Shown here: positions 1 through 7,122 of the stretch, piece by piece | Layout of the letters: every line of letters begins with the position of its first letter | Numbering within the stretch: position 1 is the stretch's first letter | Source: Burkholderiales bacterium | GTDB taxonomy: Bacteria; Pseudomonadota; Gammaproteobacteria; Burkholderiales; Burkholderiaceae_F | Direction: 5' to 3' | NCBI GenBank assembly: GCA_021205255.1 | Contig: JAJPXW010000204.1 | Location: 1 to 10,218, forward strand | Length of the DNA: 10,218 nt | Translations under genes and position numbers: made by a program | The notes under the pieces: generated by a model | The model's database searches: none | What the model saw: only the letters and a program-made list of their open reading frames with translations | Told to the model about the DNA's origin: nothing

Positions 1-45
1 ATTCACTTCAGCGCTTTCCATCTCATTAAGGATGCAGAAATATCC

Positions 46-72
46 AACGGACTCTTTAAGTCCGTTCTTTTT
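46..72 (+). terminator. Rho-independent terminator of an upstream + strand gene
   Basis: Perfect 8-bp stem (AACGGACT at 46-53, AGTCCGTT at 59-66) with a 5-base loop, followed by CTTTTT at 67-72. The T run lies on the + strand side only, so it ends transcription entering from the left edge, facing the end of suhB. The gene it serves is essentially outside the window. One + strand frame has a TAA at 27-29, 16 bases before the stem, which would be a typical spacing, but only eight codons are visible. In related genomes secF often lies near suhB; that identity cannot be tested here. Confidence 0.8.
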
Positions 73-121
73 CCGGCTATTTTAACGAAAGACGCCTAGA
101 TGGACTAATAGGAAAAAGCCG

Positions 122-1072
122 TTACTTTCCCGTCGCTTTAAGGATTATGCTGAGCATTTGCGGGAATATTCTAGGAGTAGCTCCAATAATTTCTCCTTTA
201 GTGAGGAAATCGGTTTCGCCGGAGAAGTCAGTCAGCAACGCACCTGCTTCTTGCGCAATAAGAGCTCCAGCTGCAATATCCCAAATTTTGATTCCTTTTT
301 CCCAGAAGCCATCGTAACGGCCGCAGGCTAGCCAGCATAGGTCGAGCGCCGCTGAACCCGGTCTTCTGAGTCCTGCGGTTTTCTGCATCATCTCCGCCAT
401 GATCTTGAGGTAGCCAGAATAATCGTCATCTTCGCGGAACGGGAAGCCTGTGCCGATTAGTGAATGCCGAAGAATGGAAGCACCGCTTACGCGGATTCTC
501 CTTCCATCAAGGAGAGCGCCTTTGCCTCTTGTTGCAGTAAAGAGTTCATTCCTTACTGGATTGAAGACGACGGCATGTAAGAGATGCTTACCTTTTTGAC
601 AAGCAATTGAGACGCAGAACTGATCAATGCCATTAATAAAATTCTTAGTGCCATCTATAGGGTCAATGATCCATAGATATTCACTTTCGTCCTGACCTGT
701 ACTACCGGTTTCCTCGCCTAAGAACTTGTGGTCGGGAAAAGCCTCTGAAATTATTTGAACAATAGCGGCTTCCGAAGCCTTGTCTACATCTGTAACGAAG
801 TCTCCGCTGGACTTTTCGCTAATTTCTATTTTTGCACCGCGGTAAAAAGCCCGGAGTTGTATTTTTGCGGCTTCCCGAGCGGCTTTAATAGCGATATTAA
901 GCATCCCATCGTTATACATGGGTGCCGTCGCCATCGGAAGCACCCTTTTTTGATCAGTGCTTTTCTCTTCAGTGTCTTCCTTGCTAATTCTTTTAACTGG
1001 CGATTTAGTTCTTCTAACAGTTGTACGTTTTTCGGAGGCGCTGTCATTTTTGGAAAACTTTTTGAATGGCAT
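122..1072 (-). CDS. suhB: Inositol-monophosphatase family protein (SuhB-type) with basic N-terminal extension
   Basis: Mg2+-dependent sugar-phosphate phosphatase of the IMPase superfamily. In E. coli, SuhB also joins the NusA/NusB rRNA antitermination complex. The metal-site motifs are intact: GEE (119-121), DPIDGT (137-142, ligands D137 and D140) and WDIAAG (264-269, D265). A D-x-V-T-D segment lies at 91-95. The catalytic core starts near residue 52-57 and runs to the C-terminus at normal length. The first ~46 residues are extra: rich in Lys, Arg, Ser, Thr and Glu, without hydrophobic segments, and probably disordered. Two starts are possible. The ATG at 1072 has GAAGG 7 bases upstream (1080-1084). 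The ATG of Met47 (932-934) has AAGGG 8 bases upstream (943-947) and would remove the extension. I kept the long form; the start is uncertain. The gene diverges from trmJ. Family assignment is firm; the cellular role (inositol phosphate versus rRNA transcription) is inferred from homology. Confidence 0.93.
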   Translation of the reverse strand: MPFKKFSKNDSASEKRTTVRRTKSPVKRISKEDTEEKSTDQKRVLPMATAPMYNDGMLNIAIKAAREAAKIQLRAFYRGAKIEISEKSSGDFVTDVDKASEAAIVQIISEAFPDHKFLGEETGSTGQDESEYLWIIDPIDGTKNFINGIDQFCVSIACQKGKHLLHAVVFNPVRNELFTATRGKGALLDGRRIRVSGASILRHSLIGTGFPFREDDDYSGYLKIMAEMMQKTAGLRRPGSAALDLCWLACGRYDGFWEKGIKIWDIAAGALIAQEAGALLTDFSGETDFLTKGEIIGATPRIFPQMLSIILKATGK

Positions 1073-1157
1073 TTGGAAACCTTCTTTTTCTTAGACGGGC
1101 AGAAAGCCTTTATCTCAATTAATATGTGCGGATTGTACCTATCAGTTCCATTTCACA
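1073..1157. promoter_or_regulatory. Divergent suhB / trmJ promoter region
   Basis: This 85-base gap separates two divergent genes and so must contain at least the suhB promoter. On the minus strand TACAAT (1137->1132) matches five of six bases of a sigma-70 -10 box. The best -35 at 17-bp spacing is only CATTGT, which would reach into the trmJ start codon. No strong + strand promoter for trmJ stands out, and no clear Shine-Dalgarno sequence precedes the trmJ ATG at 1158. Exact sites are tentative. Confidence 0.3.
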
Positions 1158-1943
1158 ATGTCCTTTGTGCCTCATAGTGCTCGCATTCGTTTTGTTTTAG
1201 TTGACACTAAACATCCTGGAAATATAGGCGCGTCAGCTCGAGCAATTGAAACGATGGGATTTGACCGACTGTACCTTGCATGCCCCTATTTAAAGGATTA
1301 CAAGAGCCATCATGACGCAATAGCCTACAGCACGAATTCCTTACACATATTGGAATCTTCAATCATGACGGATTCTTTAGAAACAGCATTGGAAGGAGTC
1401 AATCTAGCCTTTGCCATGACGGGATACAGTAGGGAATTCGGTCCAAAAATTGTTCCTCTTGTGGAAGCCTGTGAAGAAGCTAAAGCATTGCTGGAAGAAA
1501 AACCGGAAACTGAGGTTGCGTTTGTTTTTGGTAACGAGCGCAATGGTTTAACAAACGAACAGGTAATGATGTGCCATCAATGCGCTTCAATACCAGCCAA
1601 TCCGAAATGCAGTTCACTTAATCTAGCCCAAGCAGTGCAAGTCACCGCCTATCAGGCGCAAATGACTTTAAGAGGCACTGGCTTGACAGCAGCGTGCAGA
1701 ATGTTCGAATCCGATCCACCGGCTACCGTTGAATCAATAGAAAAAATGTACGTGCATCTTGAGGAGGCATTAATAGCATGCGGAGCGCTTGATCCAGCAA
1801 ATCCCAAACTTATGATGCCAAGGCTCAGAAGGATGTTTGGAAGGGCGACGTTAACGCAGACTGAAATTGATATATTGAGAGGGGTGTTTTCATTCATTAT
1901 CCTCAATAAATCAAGTCGAATTGGCAGAAAGAAAGTAAAATAG
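1158..1943 (+). CDS. trmJ: tRNA (cytidine/uridine-2'-O-)-methyltransferase TrmJ (SPOUT/TrmH family)
   Basis: SAM-dependent enzyme expected to 2'-O-methylate position 32 of tRNAs in the cytoplasm. All three SPOUT knot motifs are present: motif 1 HPGNIGASARA (19-29, with the catalytic-region N22 and R28), motif 2 VFGNERNGLTNEQ (123-135) and motif 3 IPANPKCSSLNLAQAVQV (145-162). The C-terminal ~65 residues contain the helical segment with LDPANPK and LRRMFGRA typical of TrmJ, used in dimerisation and tRNA recognition. The 261 aa agree with the family (E. coli 246 aa). Motif 2 has Asn where E. coli TrmJ, as I recall it, has Arg (GNER versus GRER). The start is the first ATG with family-typical sequence directly after it; the ribosome binding site is poor. 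It is followed by cysE after 53 bases with no terminator between, so an operon is likely. Confidence 0.94.
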   Translation: MSFVPHSARIRFVLVDTKHPGNIGASARAIETMGFDRLYLACPYLKDYKSHHDAIAYSTNSLHILESSIMTDSLETALEGVNLAFAMTGYSREFGPKIVPLVEACEEAKALLEEKPETEVAFVFGNERNGLTNEQVMMCHQCASIPANPKCSSLNLAQAVQVTAYQAQMTLRGTGLTAACRMFESDPPATVESIEKMYVHLEEALIACGALDPANPKLMMPRLRRMFGRATLTQTEIDILRGVFSFIILNKSSRIGRKKVK

Positions 1944-1996
1944 CCCGCTTGTTATATTCATAGATTTTATTTATCGACTTTTCAGAGAGATTTGCG

Positions 1997-2860
1997 ATGT
2001 TCGACGCCCTTCGGGATGACATTACTTCGATATACGAAAGAGACCCTGCCGCTAAATCCAAATGGGAAGTCTTTTTGTGTTATCCAGGCTTACATGCAAT
2101 CATGATGCATCGTCTTGCACATAAGCTTTGGAAATTGAATTGGAAAGTTACAGCCCGTTTTATATCTCAATTTGCTCGTTTTGCAACTGGTATAGAAATA
2201 CATCCAGCTGCAGTAATTGGCAATAGGGTCCTAATTGACCACGGAATGGGGGTAGTAATAGGGGAAACGGCTGAAGTCGGTGACGACTGTACTATTTATC
2301 ACGGTGTAACTCTAGGTGGAACTTTACTGACTGAAGGAGCCAAACGCCATCCCACGATCGGTAGGAACTGTATTATTGGTGCCGGCGCAAAAATTCTTGG
2401 TTCGTTTACTGTCGGGGACAATTGCCGGATTGGAAGTAACGCAGTAGTAATTAAACCAGTTCCTCCTGACTCCACCGCGGTAGGCAATCCAGCAAGAATT
2501 ATTAATAGAGCGCCGGAAATCCCCCATACGGAAGACGATATTCAAAAAGAGCTTAGACGCAAGGAAAGAATTCGGGCTTCCCATGATCCAAAAGAGCACG
2601 TAAAGATGGCCGCTTATGGCGTAGTTGAAAACGAAGTAGACCCTTATGCAGAAAAATTAGCAGCCCTGGAGAAAAAACTTCTCGAGCAGCAACATGCGAT
2701 TGAGAAATTCGAGCACAAAAAACACCACCATGCAAATTCAGTTTCTGCTTTAGAAAAGGACTTTGCCAACTATATTGAAAAGTTCACTCAAATGGAAAAG
2801 CAGCTTATGAACTACAAGGAAAAAATTGATAAGCTAGAAAAGTCTAAAAAGGGTAAGTAG
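1997..2860 (+). CDS. cysE: Serine O-acetyltransferase (short-type CysE) with long C-terminal coiled coil
   Basis: Transfers acetyl from acetyl-CoA to L-serine, giving O-acetylserine for cysteine synthesis. Residues 1-65 are a reduced helical domain; this is the short form lacking most of the E. coli N-terminal domain. Residues ~67-165 form the left-handed beta-helix (hexapeptide repeats), with IDHGMG carrying catalytic H82, KRHPTIG with H118, and the VGNPAR signature at 162-167. Glu67 (GIEIHP) sits where E. coli has catalytic Asp143; Glu is common in this class. From ~179 the chain is charged and helical, and 217-283 reads as a coiled coil rich in Lys, Glu and Gln, with a His cluster at 243-245. 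The protein ends KKGK rather than in the Ile-terminated tail that E. coli CysE inserts into CysK. Weak AGAGAG ribosome binding site at 1984-1990. It lies 53 bases after trmJ. Enzymatic identity is firm; the function of the tail is unknown. Confidence 0.94.
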   Translation: MFDALRDDITSIYERDPAAKSKWEVFLCYPGLHAIMMHRLAHKLWKLNWKVTARFISQFARFATGIEIHPAAVIGNRVLIDHGMGVVIGETAEVGDDCTIYHGVTLGGTLLTEGAKRHPTIGRNCIIGAGAKILGSFTVGDNCRIGSNAVVIKPVPPDSTAVGNPARIINRAPEIPHTEDDIQKELRRKERIRASHDPKEHVKMAAYGVVENEVDPYAEKLAALEKKLLEQQHAIEKFEHKKHHHANSVSALEKDFANYIEKFTQMEKQLMNYKEKIDKLEKSKKGK

Positions 2861-2964
2861 AAATGCGAAATCCTTAGCCTGAAAAACAAGGACTAAATTA
2901 AGTTTCTGGATCAAATAAAGCAAATCGCAAATCTCAAATAGGAAAAAACAAAGTTAAAGAAATA

Positions 2965-2999
2965 CAAAAGCCGGCAAATCGAAAGAAATCCGGCTTTTG
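2965..2999. terminator. Bidirectional terminator between cysE and a convergent acyl-CoA synthetase gene
   Basis: Perfect 10-bp inverted repeat CAAAAGCCGG (2965-2974) / CCGGCTTTTG (2990-2999) with a 15-base loop. It lies 104 bases after the cysE stop and 20 bases after the stop of the minus-strand synthetase gene. The A/T ends of the stem give a T stretch on either strand, so it can serve both convergent units. It is best placed for the minus-strand gene. Confidence 0.75.
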
Positions 3000-3019
3000 C
3001 TTCATCTGGATTATTCTCG

Positions 3020-4852
3020 TTATTGAGGGCAGTGGTAAAGATAATTGATCTGATCCTTATAGCGCTTGGCGATTTCACCTCTTCGATTCTTCAAAGTTAC
3101 TGTTAATAACCCATCGTCTAGAGTCCAATTGTCTTTAAGCAACCAAACGTTGCGCGGAATTCCATATTGCGGGAAAGAAGCAACGGCTTTCTTTATTCTC
3201 TGAAGGGCTATTTTTCTTATATCCTTTCTTTCATAGGTAGCCGGATCGTTTGGGTCAGCTCCAACTGACTTAGCGACTTTTGCAAATTCATCAGGATTTA
3301 CGACTGCAAGTGCGACAACAAATGGTCTTCCTTCGCCAACGACCATCACTTGATCGAATAACGGATCGCCCAGAATTGCATTTTCTAAGTCGTTGGGTGG
3401 AATTTTTTCTCCAGTCGAAGTAACGATAATTTCCTTAATTCTTCCTGTTATCCGTATCTGGTTTCTGTCATTGATATGTGCCTGGTCACCAGTTTTTAGC
3501 CAACCATCTTCAGTAAAGGCAGCTGCTGTTGCTTCCGGCAAATTCCAGTACCCCTTCATGACGTTTGGTCCTTTGACTTGCAGTTCATCATCCTCACCAA
3601 TGCGAATTTGAACGTGAGGAATCGGAGAGCCACAGGTAATGGGATCGTTTAGCCATTTTTTATTGAGAGTCACCGCCGGAGAGGTTTCAGTCATACCGAA
3701 TCCTTGCAGAACCGGTATTCCCATAGCACAGAAATAGGTGCCATTCGCATGGCCGAGAGCTGCGCCTCCCACTAAGGAATACTTTAAATTTCCTCCAAGA
3801 GCATCTCTAGCTTGTTTGGAAAATTTCTTCTCCAAATAAGGCCAAATCAGTGGATCGAGCCAACTAAATATTGATGGTTCAACTTCCAGTCCGTTTTTCT
3901 TGCAAAATTTGCGCCAACCAATATGGACAGCAAGCTTGGCTAGGGCCTGAGTAGTTTTACTTTCTTTAGAAAGGTCAGACTGTATCTTTTGGTAGAGAAT
4001 TTCATAAACACGAGGAACCGTATTAAAGCAAGTAGGCTTGACGTACTGTAAATCCTCCGCGACTGTTGTCGCATTGCGAACAAACTTCATTTCGGCACCA
4101 ATCGAGAGGGCATGATAGTAAGTGCAACTTCTCTCAAAAGTATGCGAGAAAGGTAGGAACGATAGAAAAACGTCTTTTTCGTCAAGTTGCGATTCAGAAG
4201 CGATCCCCATAGCGTTGGAAACAATATTTGTATGGGTTAGCATCACTCCTTTCGGTCTTCCAGTTGTTCCTGAGGTATAAAGAATTGCGGCGAGGTCTTC
4301 TTCAGTAGGTCTATCTGTCGGTGTCGGTTCATTTTCGCCAGCCTTTAACCACTCTTTAAGAGGCGTAACGGGAACAGGGGAATCCTCGGCATTTTCAATA
4401 ACATCATCGCCAACTACCACCACTTGTTTAAGGTTTGGAAAATCCTTGCAAGCAGATCGAATGGCATTCCATCGCAGTGTCTTTGGAACTATTAGAAGCT
4501 TGGAAACGGAATTGTTAATGATGTAGGCGCTAGATGCAGGAGTGTCGATAGCATGGAGAGGGACAGGAGTCATCCCAGAATAAAGAATCGATAGGTCAGC
4601 TAATGCGGCATTAATTGAGTTAGGGAGTAGAACCGCAACGTTATCTCCTTTCTTTAGACCAGAAGCGGATAGAGCTTTTGACCATTTTTCGACTTCGGTC
4701 TTGACTTCTTTCCAGGTCAGCGTTCGCCAATTATTCAAGTCGCCCTTGCATTCCGAATAAGCTGGCCTGTCGGGGAATAATGCAACTGATCTGTCCAGCA
4801 AGTCTGGCACTGTCTTCAAGGATGAAGCACCTTGGTTGGAGTTGGCTGTCAA
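3020..4852 (-). CDS. Long-chain acyl-CoA synthetase, paralogue 3 of the cluster (FAA1/COG1022)
   Basis: AMP-forming ligase: fatty acid + ATP + CoA -> acyl-CoA + AMP + PPi, probably at the inner face of the membrane. Numbered from the TTG at 4852 (610 aa), motifs are A3 YTSGTTGRPKGVMLTH (192-207), FLPFSHTFER (232-241), A5 QGFGMTETS (383-391), A7 TGD (454-456), A8 GRIKE (470-474, Arg471) and the A10 catalytic-lysine region VTLK (Lys588). The open frame continues to a GTG at 4930, but that start has no ribosome binding site and adds 26 Asn/Thr/Lys-rich residues absent from the paralogues. The TTG is preceded by AGGAAA at 6-base spacing and makes this protein collinear, without a gap, with the neighbouring synthetase (5277-7118; about 66% identical). 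It follows a terminator and a 424-base gap, so it probably has its own promoter. No membrane segment or signal peptide. Exact chain-length preference cannot be read from the sequence. Confidence 0.93.
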   Translation of the reverse strand: MTANSNQGASSLKTVPDLLDRSVALFPDRPAYSECKGDLNNWRTLTWKEVKTEVEKWSKALSASGLKKGDNVAVLLPNSINAALADLSILYSGMTPVPLHAIDTPASSAYIINNSVSKLLIVPKTLRWNAIRSACKDFPNLKQVVVVGDDVIENAEDSPVPVTPLKEWLKAGENEPTPTDRPTEEDLAAILYTSGTTGRPKGVMLTHTNIVSNAMGIASESQLDEKDVFLSFLPFSHTFERSCTYYHALSIGAEMKFVRNATTVAEDLQYVKPTCFNTVPRVYEILYQKIQSDLSKESKTTQALAKLAVHIGWRKFCKKNGLEVEPSIFSWLDPLIWPYLEKKFSKQARDALGGNLKYSLVGGAALGHANGTYFCAMGIPVLQGFGMTETSPAVTLNKKWLNDPITCGSPIPHVQIRIGEDDELQVKGPNVMKGYWNLPEATAAAFTEDGWLKTGDQAHINDRNQIRITGRIKEIIVTSTGEKIPPNDLENAILGDPLFDQVMVVGEGRPFVVALAVVNPDEFAKVAKSVGADPNDPATYERKDIRKIALQRIKKAVASFPQYGIPRNVWLLKDNWTLDDGLLTVTLKNRRGEIAKRYKDQINYLYHCPQ

Positions 4853-4858
4853 TTTGGT

Positions 4859-4864
4859 TTTCCT
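4859..4864 (-). promoter_or_regulatory. Ribosome binding site supporting the TTG start at 4852
   Basis: AGGAAA on the minus strand, six bases before TTG (4852-4850). It decides between this start and the GTG at 4930, which has no purine-rich site upstream. The synthetase gene to its right has the same arrangement: AGGAAA, four bases, TTG. Confidence 0.65.
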
Positions 4865-5179
4865 ATGGTTGTTAGTGTTGTTTTTGTTGATTGGGGTGCA
4901 GCCAAGAGTGCATCTTTCTTGAAAATGCACAATTCATTGACAATCTTTAAGTGCTTTATTAAACCACTATTTTTATGAAAAAAAAATTTTATTGGTACAA
5001 CGTTAAGGTTGCCATATTTTGAAACATTTAATTTAGCTCTTAGCAGATTCTAACCAGTGCTTTATTCAACTCTTCCGAGTTAATTTAGAGCCTAAGATAT
5101 TAAATTAAGATTTAAAAAGCATCTAAGTTGTGCCCTAATTCCTGCCGTTTTTCTTGAAAATTAAATTTTAGGTAAAACT

Positions 5180-5195
5180 GCTAAATCTATTTAGC
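5180..5195. repeat. 16-bp palindrome GCTAAAT-CT-ATTTAGC with nearby half-sites
   Basis: Perfect 7-2-7 inverted repeat. The same heptamer recurs as ATTTAGC at 5031-5037 and GCTAAAT at 5207-5213, giving four copies in 183 bases. The 5189-5195 copy can pair with either 5180-5186 or 5207-5213. It could be an operator for the 3020-4852 gene or simply reflect AT-rich composition; no regulator is identified. Confidence 0.4.
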
Positions 5196-5221
5196 GTTTC
5201 AAATAAGCTAAATTTAAAGAT

Positions 5222-5245
5222 AAAAAGAGCCTACATAGAGGCTCA
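5222..5245 (-). terminator. Rho-independent terminator of the two-gene synthetase operon
   Basis: On the minus strand, a 6-bp perfect stem GAGCCT / AGGCTC (5244-5239 and 5232-5227) with a 6-base loop is followed directly by TTTTTA (5226-5221). It lies 32 bases beyond the stop of the synthetase gene at 5277 and separates that transcription unit from the third synthetase gene. Confidence 0.8.
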
Positions 5246-5276
5246 TTAAGAATTGGTAGAAATCTTTTAATTTCTT

Positions 5277-7118
5277 TTAGTAATTAGCTTGAGGAGTTTG
5301 ATATAACTTTTCTATTTGATCTTTGAATCGTTGGTTAATCATTCGCCTACGTAATTTCAAGGTTACGGTGAGTAAACCGTTATCAACTGTCCAAGGATCT
5401 TTTAAAAGCCATACGTTTCGAGGTACGCCATACTGAGGAAAGGTAGCTGCGGCTTTCCTTATCCTTTTAAGGGCAAGCATTCTAATATCTCGCCTTTCAT
5501 AAGAAGAAGGATTGTTCGGATCGGCACCGACCTGTTTTGCTAACTTGGCAAATTCTTCATCATTTACCACTGCTAAAGCAGTGATATAGGGTTTACCTTC
5601 GCCGACTGTCATAATCTGCTCAAAGAGCGGATCACCAAGAATTGCAAGTTCAAGGTCATTTGGAGAAATTTTTTCGCCTGAGGAAGTAACTATGATTTCC
5701 TTAATGAGACCGTTAATGCGAATACCTCCTGCATCTGAAATTTCAGCTTGGTCGCCAGTTCTAAACCAACCATCCTCGGTAAACACAGCTGCAGTTTCTT
5801 CTGGTAGCTTCCAATAGCCTTTCATTACTGAAGGACCACGCACTTGAAGTTCGCTGTTTTCACCAATTCTGGCTTCAACGTGTTCAAGAGCTAGTCCGCA
5901 GGTTATTGGATTATTCATGCCTCTTATATTTACGCATACAACTGGTGTCGTTTCAGTCAGGCCATATCCTTGAAAAATTGGAAGGCCAAGTCCGCAAAAG
6001 AAAGTACCGTTAGCAAAATTAAGAGCGGCTCCTCCACTTACACCCCATTTCAATCTGCCACCAAAAAAATCCCTAACTGGTTGCGCATATCTTTTTTCAA
6101 GAATAGGCCAAAGGATAGGATCAAGCCAGCTGGAAGAAGAAGAGGGGACCGCTAGGCCGTTCTGGCGGCAAAATCTTCTCCATCCGATTGCGACTGCATG
6201 GTCGGCAAGCGCTTTGGAAAAGTTTCCTTTTTTAACCCTCTTTGATTGAAGTTTTTGGTAGAACTGTTCATATACACGTGGCACTGAATTGAAGACCGTA
6301 GGTTTAATAAATTGGAGGTCTTCGGCAAGTTTTGCCACGTTCCGAGCAAACCACACATGCGCTCCTATTAATAAGGCGTCATAGTATGTACAGATTCTTT
6401 CGAAAGTATGGGAAAAGGGCAGATAGGAAAGGAAAGAATCAGTTTCATCAAGTTGCGCGGCTTTCTCGAAATCTTTGGTATTCGCAACAATATTTTCGTG
6501 GGTTAGCATTACTCCTTTAGGTTTGCCTGTCGTCCCAGATGTATAGACTATGGCGGCTAGATCTTCAGGTTTAGTTTTTTCAGTCGGTAAAGGAGTATCT
6601 TTTCCGGCTTCCAGCCATTCCTTTAGAGTAACCACTGGTACTGGAGATTTTTCTGCGTTTTCTATGACATCGTCGCCAACAACTACAACTTTAGTCAGAA
6701 ACGGGAAATTCTGCTCGACATTCGTTATGGCGTTCCAACGCAAAGTCTTTGGCACTATTAGCAGCTTTGCTTCCGAGTTGTTAATGATGTAAGCGCTCGA
6801 AGATGGAGTGTCAATTGAATGCAGGGGCACAGGCACCATGGCTGAACCCAGAATTGCTTGGTCAGCCACAGCGGCGTTGATTGAATTTGGCAACAAGATG
6901 GCGACATGGTCCCCGGGTATAAGTCCAGAGGCCACAAGAGCCTTTTTCCATCGGTCGACTTCGTCTTTGAATTCCTTCCAGGTAACGGTACGCCAGTCTG
7001 TAGGACTTCCTTTACTCTCCGAATAGGCCGGCCGATCAGGAAAAAGCGCAACTGTCCTTTCAAGCATATCAGGGATAGTGCGAATTTGCGAATAGTCTTG
7101 TGTGGCCATTTCAGTCAA
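5277..7118 (-). CDS. Long-chain acyl-CoA synthetase, paralogue 2 (FAA1/COG1022), with altered A8 motif
   Basis: AMP-forming fatty acid:CoA ligase, 613 aa. Motifs: A3 YTSGTTGKPKGVMLTH (192-207), YLPFSHTFER (232-241), A5 QGYGLTETT (383-391), A7 TGD (454-456), A10 VTLK (Lys588). At the A8 hinge the other two copies have GRxKE; here it reads GLIKE, so the conserved Arg is Leu471 (codon ctc, one base from cgc). Residues 326-330 are five serines in a variable linker. The frame starts at TTG (7118) with AGGAAA four bases upstream; an ATG three codons later (7109) is the alternative, but its spacing of 13 bases is long. The gene begins 21 bases after the stop of the upstream synthetase gene, so they form one operon, closed by the terminator at 5222-5245. 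Residue-for-residue collinear with the 3020-4852 product. Probably active, but the A8 change could lower or alter the thioesterification step. Confidence 0.93.
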   Translation of the reverse strand: MTEMATQDYSQIRTIPDMLERTVALFPDRPAYSESKGSPTDWRTVTWKEFKDEVDRWKKALVASGLIPGDHVAILLPNSINAAVADQAILGSAMVPVPLHSIDTPSSSAYIINNSEAKLLIVPKTLRWNAITNVEQNFPFLTKVVVVGDDVIENAEKSPVPVVTLKEWLEAGKDTPLPTEKTKPEDLAAIVYTSGTTGKPKGVMLTHENIVANTKDFEKAAQLDETDSFLSYLPFSHTFERICTYYDALLIGAHVWFARNVAKLAEDLQFIKPTVFNSVPRVYEQFYQKLQSKRVKKGNFSKALADHAVAIGWRRFCRQNGLAVPSSSSSWLDPILWPILEKRYAQPVRDFFGGRLKWGVSGGAALNFANGTFFCGLGLPIFQGYGLTETTPVVCVNIRGMNNPITCGLALEHVEARIGENSELQVRGPSVMKGYWKLPEETAAVFTEDGWFRTGDQAEISDAGGIRINGLIKEIIVTSSGEKISPNDLELAILGDPLFEQIMTVGEGKPYITALAVVNDEEFAKLAKQVGADPNNPSSYERRDIRMLALKRIRKAAATFPQYGVPRNVWLLKDPWTVDNGLLTVTLKLRRRMINQRFKDQIEKLYQTPQANY

Positions 7119-7122
7119 TTTA

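Larger units (their letters stand above)
4853..5276. other. AT-rich intergenic region between two synthetase genes
   Basis: This 424-base stretch has no credible gene of its own, apart from the possible 26-codon GTG extension at 4930. From right to left (minus-strand direction) it holds the terminator of the two-gene unit (5222-5245), a 16-bp palindrome with extra half-sites (5031-5213), the 8-mer CTAACCAG (5050-5057), and a weak candidate promoter TTGTAC (5000->4995), 17 bases, CATAAA (4977->4972) that would drive the 3020-4852 gene. The promoter matches only 3/6 and 4/6 of the consensus and is tentative. Confidence 0.5.

Noticed and set aside
1..99. Open + strand frame from the left edge to TAG at 97-99
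   Set aside because: It would read through the strong terminator at 46-72. A gene ending before the hairpin (for example at the TAA at 27-29) is more likely, and too little is visible to annotate either.
826..1177. Open frames on both strands overlapping the start of suhB, one of them 140 codons on the + strand
   Set aside because: They lie in other frames of suhB and trmJ, have no family features, and the 140-codon frame would run into trmJ out of frame. Treated as shadows.
2324..2599. 91-codon minus-strand frame inside cysE
   Set aside because: It mirrors the beta-helix coding region, which is fully explained by cysE on the + strand.
4937..4965. Perfect TTGACA on the + strand with an AT-rich -10-like region (TAAACC) 17 bases on
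   Set aside because: The -10 match is poor, and the only sequence downstream on the + strand is intergenic and then antisense to a synthetase gene; no product is evident.
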